NCBI GenBank assembly: GCA_963576565.1
Contig: OY755044.1
Location: forward strand, 96,052,752-96,116,751
DNA: 64,000 bases
Direction: 5' to 3'
Source: Aspidapion aeneum
Taxonomy: Eukaryota > Arthropoda > Insecta > Coleoptera > Brentidae
Positions 1-9,343 of this stretch are shown here, one piece after another. A program made the position numbers and the translations under genes. The notes under the pieces are model-generated. The model was not told the DNA's origin, ran no database searches, and saw only the letters and a list, made by a program, of their open reading frames with translations. Within the stretch, counting starts at the first letter, position 1, and every line of letters starts with the position of its first letter.

Positions 1-522
1 GTTACCGGTTCTTAGTATTTATAATACATCTTTTAACCCCCTACAGGTGTTATTTAATCTGCATCCCTTAGTTTTTAAACAAAGATCTCCGTCGGCTCGA
101 ATCGAAATAACTCCGTTAGATCAATTCGACCGGCGCGGTATCATTTAAACAATTGTTAATAACGAATAGTATTGGGGTTGTAAGGTAGTGGCTGGTAATT
201 AACGACCAGGCAATACCTGTAACCAGCCCCAGGCCTCCCTATTCGTGACATGGACAAAGATCTCCGTCGGCTCGAATCGAAATAACTCCGTTAGATCAAT
301 TCGACCGGCGCGGTATCATTTAAACAATTGTTAATAACGAATAGTATTGGGGTTGTAAGGTAGTGGCTGGTAATTAACGACCGGGCAAGACCTGTAACCA
401 GCCCCAGGCCCCCCTATTCGTGACATGGTGGAGGCAAGCCGAGTATAAAAACTAAGGGATGCAGATTAAATAACACCTGTAGGGGGTTAAAAGATGTATT
501 ATAAATACTAAGAACCGGTAAC
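1..522. repeat. Inverted repeat enclosing a 175-bp tandem duplication
   Basis: Bases 1-78 recur as the reverse complement at about 447-522, giving arms of about 76 bp. Between them lie two near-identical direct copies of a unit of about 175 bp, starting at 79 and 254 (both begin ACAAAGATCTCC and end near ATTCGTGACATGG), with only a few mismatches. No ORF is visible. This looks like a foldback or long-TIR transposon with an internally duplicated segment, or a satellite pair captured between transposon arms. The element may extend left of the window. Confidence 0.75.
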
Positions 523-1299
523 TGATACAACAAAGGTTGGCGAGTTGGCTATGGGGGCGACACCCTGACTTACCTGAAAACAACAGGATTTGCCGCCGGC
601 TGGTTATCTAGGAACCCCAGTTCACGCCCAAATTATCGTCAGTCGATTACGTCACTCGATGTGGCCGCCCGCACTCACCCGGTCTTAACGTTCGTTATAG
701 GGAAAAAAGCCCGGAAATATGCATTGTCCGCCTATTTATAAACTATTTCTGCCAAATTGCAATAATAGTTATTGACGTCAATCGATTTATATCGACTTAT
801 AGGTTGTCCCAAAAAGTTAATAAATATAATAATAATAATTATTAAGTTCCTTTTTAATTATTTGGGAAATATTGGTTTGACTTTATGTTAAGCGCCCTTC
901 GTGACAATACGTGCAAGTTTCAATGCTGTATATTTGTTGGTACATGGTTCTTTCTAATTTTCGGAATTTCAATCGTCAATATCTCGAAAACTAACAAAGA
1001 TAGAGCCATAGTGTTACATATATCTGTAAAGCTAATTTTTTGCGGAACTTAAAAATACAAAAATATATAGGATGTTCCCTTTAAAAAAATTGATCTGATT
1101 GTCGCCCCCTGTATATTATAACCTATAAAAAAATACTAATGGTGGGCGTAAAGTGGCCATAATTTACCAAACCGAATAGTTTTTGCTTGAACTTTCTACT
1201 CCCAATAATAACCGAGTTATAGCGATCTTGCAATTATAAAAAAATCACCCTGTACCTAAATAAATAAATAAATAACATCTAGAAATTTCTTGTCTTTAC
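523..1299. other. Non-coding, probable repeat fragments
   Basis: No coding sequence is recognised. Short pieces such as GGTTGTCCCAAAAAGTT near 804 and CACCCTGTACC near 1247 resemble terminal sequences of Tc1/mariner-type repeats common in insect genomes. If the MSH4-like gene continues leftwards this is its intron. Confidence 0.4.
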
Positions 1300-1421
1300 C
1301 TATAATGGCATGTCCCTCGGAAGCTTGATATTCGATTTTCATAGATCCACTTGAATAATACATGTAAAGCTTATCCTGAAGGTAAGTTAGTAGTGCTGAC
1401 GTAGCGGCCAAAGCATAGGAC
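1300..1421 (-). CDS. MSH4: MSH4-like MutS homologue, internal exon (start of lever domain)
   Basis: A 122-bp exon bounded on the minus strand by an AG acceptor (1422-1423) and a GT donor (1298-1299, GTAAAG). It starts in phase 2, exactly as needed after exon 1646-1833, and ends in phase 1. The peptide begins RSYALAATSALLTYLQDKLY and continues to EGHAII. This resembles the MSH4 segment with YCLAAVAALLKYVE followed by the residues before the first lever helices. MSH4 acts with MSH5 as a sliding clamp that stabilises meiotic recombination intermediates. No further exon is seen to the left, so the ATPase domain lies outside the window. The family assignment is from motif recognition. Confidence 0.75.
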
Positions 1422-1645
1422 CTAAATATTTAAAGAAATCTTAAGGTACAGATTAAATAAATTAGTTTTCGGACTGGTCGGGTAGTAGTAGCTTATTTTT
1501 ATATTATTTTTTCCTTTCCCTCTTTTCGTTGTATTAAAATAGTTAACTTTGTTTTGTTATCTATTCTGTATCTAAACTAACTACTAACGAAAATGGTAAA
1601 AATTAAAATTAAAATTTTCTAAAAACTTTTATTATATTAACAAAC

Positions 1646-1833
1646 CTATCCTTCACCGCTACCAAAACGGCATGCGAGCTAGAAATGCTTAACTTTTGGA
1701 GACTCTCCTGTCCATTCTTGTAGTTAAATGCTTGTCGAGATATTGTGGTGTACTTCTTGGTGGGAAATTGTTTCTGGATTGCATCTATTAGCCGATTTCC
1801 GTTAGCTGTTTCGAATGTGGCTGGGTAGAGAAT
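1646..1833 (-). CDS. MSH4: MSH4-like MutS homologue, internal exon (connector domain)
   Basis: A 188-bp exon on the minus strand. Its acceptor is TATTTCAG (AG at 1834-1835) and its donor begins GTTTGT (GT at 1644-1645). It is read in phase 0 and ends in phase 2. The peptide runs from ILYPATFETANGN through KKYTTISRQAFNYKNGQESL to SSSHAVLVAVKDR. This parallels the MSH4 connector region containing [20 protein letters not shown]. It is too short and intron-split to stand out as an ORF. If the donor is skipped, the frame runs on about nine codons to a stop. Flanking exons match in phase on both sides. Confidence 0.8.
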
Positions 1834-2307
1834 CTGAAATACAGAGTATTCGGAAATAATCTCCCCTTGAACTTTTGAACGGAATGGGATATCGACTTCG
1901 GGTAAAAAGGCTTTTTAAAAGGATCATTTTTGGTGACCTTTAATTTCTAGTGAAGAAAATATAGATTTGTCATTCACACTCTTCAAGAGGAGGGTTGGAC
2001 ACCCATTTACAATGTATCTGATTTTACTGAACATTTTAATTTATTTTATAACACATTTTTAACCCATTTTAATAATATTTTTCCAGTTAAACCAAAGTAT
2101 TTTGATAATAATAGAAAATCATGGGTAACACAAGATTTTAAACAATCAAGCCAAAATTTAAAAAATTTACATAGGCTAAAAAGGGAGGTCTCAGGGCTGG
2201 ACACACTCTACAGGGCAGAGCGTAGTAAACATAAAAAACTTCTGGAAACTGCCAAAAAAAGATCTTATCAAAACAAAATCTCTAAATCTGATAATCCTTC
2301 AAAAACT

Positions 2308-2871
2308 GTGTGGACGGTGGTGTCCGATCTTACACGAGGGAAAAACCTTTCATCAAATTCTTCAAGTTTAATTATCAAAAATGATAGTGGTAAGATTGTG
2401 CAGGAACCTACTTCTGTGGCAAATCAGTTTAATGAGTTTTTTGTTAACGCGCCAATTCGCATTTTAGAGCACTTAAACAAAAATAAAGCTATAGATTCTG
2501 AAACATCCGAAAATTTGCAAAGCTCATATCCCCCCATGCCAAGTTACAACTTTACAGAAACTGAAATACACAATCTGCTTTCAAAGAAAATTAAAAACAA
2601 AAAATCATCAGGACCTGATGATATTCCATCGAACATTTTTAAAAAAGCAATGTTAGAATCTTGTTTAAAACCTATAACACATCTTATTAATATTTCTTTA
2701 AAAACGGGAATTTTTCCTGATGCACTAAAATGTTCAAAAGTCATCCCAGCCTACAAAAAGGGAGATGACACTCTCGCTGAGAACTATAGATCTATTTCTT
2801 TGACCTCTTGCTTTTCAAAGATATTTGAGTATGCTGTTACAAAGGCTTTTACGTCATCTAGACAACAATAA
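2308..2871 (+). pseudogene. LINE reverse transcriptase, N-terminal part
   Basis: An open frame carrying the linker and first RT motifs of the LINE at 1972-5068, including SGPDDIPSNIFKKAM and the ENYRSISLTSCFSKIFEY block. The frame is lost near codon 180 and the protein continues in the next frame from about 2843, so a single small indel separates the halves. The frame is in fact open upstream of 2308 to about 1972. Not functional as it stands. Confidence 0.8.
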
Positions 2872-3769
2872 CATCTTAGTTTCATCACAGCATGGATTTA
2901 GAGCTGGAAGGTCGACATCAACAGCAATTCTTGAATTTCTGGAGGAGGTTTTCAGTGGTCTGGAAGGGGGCGAGCGACCTGTTGGGATTTTTTGTGATCT
3001 CAGCAGGGCGTTTGACTGCGTAGATCATAAGATGGTTCTCGACAGACTGACCATCTATGGTGTTGGAGAAACAGATCTGTGCTGGTTTTACTCCTATTTA
3101 AGATATCGTCGACAATTTGTCCAGGTGGTTGATCATACGGGGAGACGTAAGGATTCGGGCAGCCTGGTGGTCAATATCGGTGTTCCCCAGGGCTCAGTCC
3201 TGGGTCCTGTGCTGTTTCTTCTGTTTGTGAACCCCCTGCCATCACAGGTGTCCTTAAGTAAAATTGTATCGTTTGCTGATGACAACTCCGGAGGTGTTAA
3301 AAAGGTGAAAAATGCCTCAATTGAAGTCACAGCAAATAACGCTATCAAAGAATTAAGCGATTGGTTTATAAAAAATAATTTATTTTTAAATATATCAAAA
3401 ACACATTTTATGGTTTTTCATACTGGACATACTGAAGTAAATCTAAACTTGGACTTACGCTGCCAAAATAAACAGTTGCAACGAGAGGAATGGGTAGAAT
3501 TTCTTGGCATTATTGTCGACGAGACTTTGTCATGGACAGAGCACTGCAGAGTTTTATCATCAAAGATAAGTAGCCTTTGTTTTGCACTTCGTAATTTAAA
3601 GTCAGTTCTTGATACGCAGCAGCTAGTAAATGTTTACTACGCTACTGTCCATTCACGCATCCTGTATGGGGTTGAATTCTGGGGGGTCTCTCCGCACGCT
3701 CAAAGTGTTTTTAAATCACAAAAGCATGTTGTGCGATGCATGGCAGGTGTATCAAATAGAACATCTTGT
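2843..3769 (+). pseudogene. LINE reverse transcriptase, palm and thumb part
   Basis: Continues the LINE RT with HGFRAGRSTSTAILEFLEE, CDLSRAFDCVDHKMV, NIGVPQGSVLGPVLFLLFVN and the catalytic FADD. The frame then runs straight into the Penelope-derived sequence at 3770 without a stop, so a fused ORF continues to 4522. That fusion is a consequence of the insertion, not a LINE feature. Confidence 0.8.
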
Positions 3770-4604
3770 ACAAATTGTGAAAGGCTTCTCGTAGCAAATG
3801 GATACACTCAAAGCGACATAGATAAATGTATACGACCAAAGCCGAGCACTAGAAGTAACAATAGCGGTGGACTGAGCAGCCGCGAAGTTACTTCAAGAGC
3901 CTTTCTGCCCTACATCCCTAGAGTGACAGATAGGATCGGACGTATTCTGGGAAAACACAACATAAAAACGATCTTCAAGCCATCTAAGAAGATCGAGAAC
4001 CATCTCAGATCTGTGAAGGATATAAGGAACCCACTAAGTTCTTCGGGGGTATACCGCATTCCCTGTACCTGTGGAAGTGTCTACATCGGAACAACCAAAC
4101 GGTCCGTAAACACAAGAATCAAAGAACACAAAGCCAACTGTCGACTCGGACATACGGAAAAATCCGCAGTTGCAGACCACACACTAAACAATGAAGACCA
4201 CCGAATAAAATTCGAAGACACACAAGTTCTCTGCGCCTCCTCTTCATACTATCCAAGACTCTATAGAGAAGCAATCGAAATTCATAAACACCAGCAGAAC
4301 TTCAAGAGATCTGAAGAAACTCTTAAAATTAACAGAACATGGGTACCGGTTCTTAAAAACACTAAACGGCTCGCTTACAATAACAAAACTGAATCAAGGG
4401 AATGTGACCAATCACCGACCAGCTCTGATATACGCCCCGCCCACCATAGCGTATATAACCTGCGCCCGCGACAGACTAACCACCAGTCTTCGAGAAGCCG
4501 ACAAACAGTCAACATCTCCTGAAGATGCCATCCACTCGAGATGGCGAAACGTCGAGAACGAATTTCCAACGACGACGGCCGAACAGCCCGAAAGCACACC
4601 CACC
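3770..4604 (+). mobile_element. 5'-truncated Penelope-like element with GIY-YIG endonuclease
   Basis: An insertion flanked by a perfect 14-bp TSD (ATAGAACATCTTGT at 3756-3769 and 4605-4618). It encodes the end of a Penelope RT (ERLLVANGYTQSDIDKCIRP), the linker AFLPYIPRVTDRIGRILGKH, and a GIY-YIG nuclease (SGVYRIPCTCGSVYIGTTKR, then TRIKEH and KSAVADH) ending at 4522. The catalytic RT core is absent, so it is 5' truncated. The 3' end carries a hammerhead-like motif. RT plus GIY-YIG is diagnostic of Penelope-like elements. Confidence 0.9.
4515..4557 (+). ncRNA. Hammerhead-ribozyme-like motif at the Penelope 3' end
   Basis: The pieces in order are TCTC (stem I, 4515-4518), CTGAAGA (CUGANGA core, 4519-4525), GCCAT pairing with ATGGC (stem II, 27-31 with 41-45), GAAA (4546-4549), a two-base-pair stem III, GTC as cleavage triplet (4551-4553) and GAGA pairing back to stem I. 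Hammerhead motifs with very short stem III are known from Penelope-like elements. One base between core and stem II (T4526) is unpaired, so activity is uncertain. Confidence 0.55.
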
Positions 4605-5229
4605 ATAGAACATCTTGTGTTCCTCTCTTTAAGAAATATAAAATTTTAACTGTCCCGTCTATAGTGATTTATAAAATTTGTCTTTTTGTGTTTAGTAATA
4701 AGAATCTATTTTCAAGAAATGAATTCCACACGTATAATATGCGTTAACAAAATCAATTTTTAATTCCAAAAAATAGGCTTACCAAAACAAAAATGTTTGT
4801 GACAAATCTTGGTCCTAAAATGTTTAATAAACTTCCCCAGGAAATACAAGATATTTCAAATTTAAATTCTTTTAAACATTTGGTTAAGACTTACCTAATT
4901 GAAAAGTGTTTTTATAGTATAAACAGTTTTTTGAAATAGTTTAGTTTATTTTATATAGCCTAAATCTTTTTTGTATACACCTTTGTATGTCTAGATAAGA
5001 ATTTGACGATGTCCATTTACATTTAATTGTATCTTTGGAAAAAGAAAATTTGTATTTGTATTTGTATACAGCATCTGATTAGGCTCAGAATAGCGCAACT
5101 TTTTTCCCATTTAACTAAAACTGTATTTGTTACCGTTTTTGAAAACCCTATGTAGTTACTTTTATCTGGGACCCCCTGTATAGTGCGTGATCTTTTGGCT
5201 ATTTCTTAAAAGTTTTTGTTTGTACTAAC

Positions 5230-5378
5230 CTCATTAGGATTCAAAATATTGATCTTTGTTAGTGTGTTAATATAACTCTGTGTATCGGATGTCTGGTATA
5301 AAATCAATAATGGTCGTAATACGTTGATGGCAGCTATCCCCACTTCGCATCTTGCTTCGCCGCGTCCTGCAGTGACAG
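5230..5378 (-). CDS. MSH4: MSH4-like MutS homologue, internal exon (start of connector domain)
   Basis: A 149-bp exon. On the minus strand the acceptor is TTTTCAG (AG at 5379-5380) and the donor GTTAGT (GT at 5228-5229). Two bases finish the preceding codon and it ends in phase 0, matching exon 1646-1833. The peptide starts VTAGRGEARCEVGIAAINV and ends SYINTLTKINILNPNE. This is the characteristic MSH4 opening VVEGRGLARGEIGMASIDL and its following TKLKIL segment. The intron to the next exon (about 3.4 kb) holds the LINE and Penelope elements. Confidence 0.85.
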
Positions 5379-5379
5379 C

Positions 5380-6006
5380 TGAAAATAATTTAACTTCAAT
5401 TAATTAAATTGATAGTTTGACGTTACAGTCTAAAGGGCGACCCAAAAAAGCATCGAAAAAAGAATTATCGAAAAAAAAACAATGGCAAATACAGTGGACG
5501 AAAATAACTTAAACGAAGCATCATTTTGTCGATACGTAAAAATGTCGTAAATAATATAGTCGAAACGTAAAAGCATCAAGACGCTGTTAAGTCGAATCGC
5601 AGGATGGCCTAACAGTAGAAAAGTGGAAAATGAACGTGCGATGTCGCCATATCTAGCAAAATTTCTTAGCCAAATTCATTAAACTGGCAATGACAGTTAA
5701 GTTATAATAATGGCATGGGCGCACCCCCCCCCCCCCCCCCAAATCTAAGATTTTTTTAGATAATTTCCACATATTTCATGATTAAAAAGATATAATAGCA
5801 TAAAATACGACAACATACATTCTATTTTCAGTTGTTTTATTTTCGGCCAAATTACAGTTCGACATTTTTTTTAGTTAATATGCCGCTGTCTAAACCCATC
5901 AACTGTTGTTCAATTAACAATTTTATCGATGTTTGCTAAATAAGAAAATAAATTACAAAAAAGTTTACTGCCTTCAAGACTACAAGCAGGACAGAACAGG
6001 ACGTTT
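5380..6006. other. MSH4 intron sequence with an 18-base poly-C tract
   Basis: No gene is seen. A homopolymer of C lies near 5724-5741 after GGGCG. The remainder is AT-rich with GTCGAAACGTAAAAGC-like repeats of no recognised family. Confidence 0.4.
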
Positions 6007-6130
6007 ATTCTTGACTGTTTGTGAGGTGAGGTGAGATGAGCGCTCACACCGGTGGATTAATTTCCGTGTGTAAAAAGACGGTGAAAGCTTTCGAAGATTC
6101 GCTCACCTCACCTCACGGGTTGTCAAGAAT
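6007..6130. mobile_element. Foldback MITE, GTGAGGTGAGGTGAG family, copy 1
   Basis: 124 bp running from ATTCTTGAC to GTCAAGAAT. Subterminal inverted blocks are GTGAGGTGAG...GCGCTCAC and GCTCACCTCACCTCAC. A second copy at 7650-7778 has the same architecture. It has no coding capacity. Confidence 0.75.
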
Positions 6131-7009
6131 AGTGTGATGAAGCTAAATTATGAGCGTTTTAGAGTTTTAAGAGGCAGCATACAAACCTTATTTAACCGAA
6201 AAAGAAAGGTCATAAATTGTTTTTTAAGCAAGCAATAAGAAATCAAATCTCTAAATATAAAATAAAGATAACAAACTGCTTATGACCAAAGTAAAATGTC
6301 CAACCTAAGAAAATAAAAATAACCGTTCTCAAGCACTAAACATTGTAAAGGTATCGTTGTGCAATAATAATCACCTTCAGTATTACTCATCAATAAGGAA
6401 CAAGCCACTATTTATCTGGCGCACATTTTACACTACCGACCAACTTTTTACCAGTTTTAGACTGAATTTTAAAATCATTTTAATAAACCAAATAGGTGCT
6501 CAAATTTAGCAAAGGACCTGTGAACTAAATAGTACGGATTTTTTTAAAAATCACAAACTATAATAATTTATTTTAAATTAGTAAAGCAGATTACTAAAAA
6601 GCCGAAAAATACTAAGTCGGCAAAGAAAATAAAATTATTTATGGCCCATTTCGCGGAAAAATGAAATATTAAATAATTTTTGATTGTTGATTTATTTTTC
6701 TTTGAGGCCTGCGGCCGCCAATTCAGGTGGCTGATTTATTGCTTTTTCTCGGAATTAAAAATATAAAAAATAACAACATTATTCACCTGTCACCAGATTA
6801 ATATTTATTACCTATTTTAAAAACTTTTTGATTTAAAAATAAAAAAAAAAATTAATAAAAAGAATAAACACATCCGTCAGTTTATCGTCGGTAATAATTA
6901 ATAGTGAATATGTAAAACAGAAATTAAATGACAATTATTTATTACCATGTATTTCAAATTTGCCGAATTAGTTTTGAATATCTGCCTTAAAAAACAACAG
7001 ATTTTGGGA
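6131..7009. other. AT-rich intronic sequence without recognised genes
   Basis: No ORF of note and no recognised transposon ends. A NotI-type GCGGCCGC stands out at 6710 in otherwise AT-rich DNA. The last part is upstream of the putative promoter at 7010. Confidence 0.35.
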
Positions 7010-7039
7010 TATAAAAGAGTGGCGAATATTAGAATCAGT
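7010..7039 (+). promoter_or_regulatory. Putative core promoter: TATA box and arthropod initiator
   Basis: TATAAAAG at 7010-7017 is followed by TCAGT at 7035-7039, the arthropod initiator consensus. The initiator A (7037) is 27 bases after the first T of the TATA box, which is the normal spacing. A start codon follows 100 bases later. The combination is seen in the sequence; promoter activity is inferred. Confidence 0.5.
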
Positions 7040-7136
7040 ATCACAAACACAGTGAAACTATTAACATAAAAAAAGATAACACCTAATTGGTGAAGTAATC
7101 TAGAAAAAGTTAAAAATCAGTATTTTACGTAGCAAG

Positions 7137-7216
7137 ATGCAGGTTGTAGAAACATTTTTTTGGAACAAGAAAATTGGTGCTGAAACGAAAAATTGGTGGC
7201 TCCTGGACATTATTTG
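7137..7216 (+). CDS. Putative first coding exon of an unknown gene
   Basis: An ATG at 7137 follows the TATA/initiator pair and a 100-base leader. The open frame gives 26 codons (MQVVETFFWNKKIGAETKNW, then WLLDII) and reaches a good donor, TTG|GTGAGT, at 7217 in phase 2. No downstream exon was found and the protein is not recognised. The aromatic-rich stretch WWLLDIIW could begin a membrane segment. It would lie inside an intron of the minus-strand MSH4-like gene. It is short and unsupported by homology, so it may be chance. Confidence 0.4.
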
Positions 7217-7649
7217 GTGAGTTTTTATAGGAACTTGTAAAACCTAGACTCTAATAGCAATATTTTTGCGTTTAAAAGAAAATAATATGCCTTTTAAACT
7301 TAAATCGAACAATTATGTGCTAGACCTAAATTAAAAACTATATTGTGGTTAGACTCTAGGAAAAATTATGTTTAAATGTTCGAAATTGTTAATCGATGTT
7401 ACTATTGAAAATATTCTATTGACATTGCTTTGTTTCTGCCAATTTTGTATTAATCTTTTGAAATAAAAATATAGGTATTTATAACAGAATTTAAAGTGCC
7501 TTTTAATATCAGTTCTCATCATAGCTATGCACACTAGAACGCCTACTCTCAAATAAATTTAATGTAACCGCAGATAGGCAAAATATTAATTTCTCGGCTC
7601 GACTTAACCAGCCTAAATGCGGCATTTACAATAAAAGTCCAGCTCGATA

Positions 7650-7778
7650 ATTCTTGACGGCCCGTGAGGTGAGGTGAGCGAATTTCACGAGTAAACTTGA
7701 AACATTCCACCATTTTACACGGGGAAATAAATCTACGGGTGAGCGCTCACCTCACTTCACCTCACGGGACGTCAAGAA
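7650..7778. mobile_element. Foldback MITE, GTGAGGTGAGGTGAG family, copy 2
   Basis: 129 bp running from ATTCTTGAC to GTCAAGAA, with GTGAGGTGAGGTGAGCG near one end and its complement near the other. Same family as 6007-6130, with internal sequence diverged. Confidence 0.75.
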
Positions 7779-8267
7779 GTAACGTCCAGCAAACGCAGGA
7801 GGTTAGCAGAAGCCCAATGGAGGGAAAGCTTTGTTGACAGGCTCACTGGTTTGGCCAAACCGGTGACGTCCGCTAAAGGCGCTATTCTTCGTTATTCGTT
7901 TGGGAGTGGCAAGTGACTACATAAACAAAAACTCTCTGTTCTTATTATGTAATAATTTACATTGAAAATAAAGAAAGAGTGATCGTGTGCCTGTGCTTAG
8001 TCCGTCTTGCAGAATTGCCGATATTTTCTTTCATTTCAAAAACATTTTAGAAATATTTAGTAGGCAGGCGAGGTCATTCAAGGACAGGCATATATTTTGG
8101 AGAAAAAATAGTCATTTTCGGCTGCACAACGTTAAGCTTCAGAAAAAATCTTATACCTAAACCACGCTAAATTCATAAATTGTTGATGACATCATACCAA
8201 ATCATTTTGCACAACCAAAAAGTGATATGGCAATCATTTATACGGTACTCGATAGTATGGTACTTAC

Positions 8268-8350
8268 CAATAATACTTCTAGATTCAATTTCCGCTGTAG
8301 ATGACCTTGATGATGTTGACTTTTTATTTGACGATGAATTGAGGACGACA
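8268..8350 (-). CDS. MSH4: MSH4-like MutS homologue, N-proximal exon
   Basis: An 83-bp exon with acceptor TATGTTTTAG (AG at 8351-8352) and strong donor GTAAGT (GT at 8266-8267). One base completes the previous codon and one base (G) is left for the next exon, so the phase agrees with exon 5230-5378. The peptide is VVLNSSSNKKSTSSRSSTAE then IESRSII. MSH4 proteins have a poorly conserved serine-rich N-terminus just before the conserved VAVVEGRG block, and this fits. The first exon with the start codon was not found upstream. Identity depends on the join to the next exon. Confidence 0.65.
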
Positions 8351-8352
8351 CT

Positions 8353-9329
8353 AAAACATATAGAAGATATAAATAAAATTGGGCAACCCGCAACTTTTTC
8401 CAAAAAATATAGGGTGGCTGTTTGAAAACGAAACAGTGGCGTTTTTGGATACGATCGATTTTTTTGCGAGGGGGATACAGGACCGCTGCAAATTACATAT
8501 TTAATATTAATTATACAAAAAACACGATTTTTTTCGAAGAGTCTTTGATTTTCAAAAATATAATAATAATATATAGTTGGTTAATAGGTTTTGAAATTAA
8601 AAACTAATTTTTAATTTATTTTTAATTTATTGGGCTTTGCCAATTTTTACAGAAAAAATCTCAAAAAGGCATAAATCAATTCTAGAAATAATTGGATCCA
8701 TGAAGGATCTGATACCTTTCCAGCCAATTAGCACACTCCAAGTAAACTCCACGCTATATCAGCATTGAAAATAGTTTTTGTGTAATTATCTCAGAAACAG
8801 AAGCTCCCACGAAGTTTTTTCGTTATAACACAAATTAATGAGAACAATGTGTTTAACAATATTCCGAAAACACTTCTTTGTAAACAATGAAATTCTTATG
8901 TAAAAAGGCAACGTCAACGTTGTATTTGTTGTCTTAAAATATTACGAAACCGCATTTTTTTACAGACGCCACTGAAATGTTTGTTGCAATTTTGACCCAA
9001 TCATGTTACAGAAAAACTTATTGTTCTCTAAAAAACCTAATTTATACATCTATGACGCAAAGCTTGCTTTTTCCAAAATTTTGATAAAACCTAGAATAAA
9101 AAATATTTTTTTGTAATTTTTAAAACGAACTTTTCTTTACGTACGACACTGAAAAGTTAATCACTCAAGCTTGTTATAAAATTTTATCCTCTAATTAAAG
9201 CCTACAAAATTTTTTTTATGGAGCTTTCTATCAAAGAAAATTGGATGAAAACGTAAAAATACTGATTTGTTTGATTGAATTTCGTTTTTTGACTAAATAA
9301 CTTCGTTTATTACATTTGTATTTTTATTG
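8353..9329. other. No recognised gene
   Basis: AT-rich sequence. Bases 8690-8765 contain a repeat (TTAGCACACTCCAAGT with CTCCACGCTATATCAGC) that recurs at about 16255-16325 and partly at 28428-28475. The 5' exon of the MSH4-like gene may lie here or further right but could not be identified. Confidence 0.35.
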
Positions 9330-9343
9330 ATGTTTTATAACTA

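Larger units (their letters stand above)
1972..5068 (+). mobile_element. Jockey/CR1-like LINE, frameshifted and interrupted by a Penelope-like element
   Basis: A non-LTR retrotransposon relic. The reading frame is recognisable from about 1972 (QEEGWTPIYN), through the linker between endonuclease and reverse transcriptase, to RT motifs at 2880-3770 (QHGFRAGRSTS, DLSRAFDCVDH, GVPQGSVLGP, FADD). A frameshift lies near 2842-2871. After the Penelope insertion the LINE resumes at 4605 with the usual C-terminal tail (TSCVPLFKKYKILTVPSIV, then GPKMFNKLPQEIQ) and ends near 5068 in TTTGTA repeats. The endonuclease domain is missing, so the copy is 5' truncated. It sits in the intron between two MSH4-like exons. 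Confidence 0.85.

Noticed and set aside
3770..4522. Reading the LINE plus GIY-YIG frame (2843-4522) as one novel protein
   Set aside because: The 14-bp TSD and the reappearance of the LINE C-terminus after 4605 show that the fusion is an insertion artefact.
8180..8425. Plus-strand 81-residue ORF with an acidic stretch
   Set aside because: It is the antisense of the MSH4-like exon 8268-8350, which has proper splice signals and phase.
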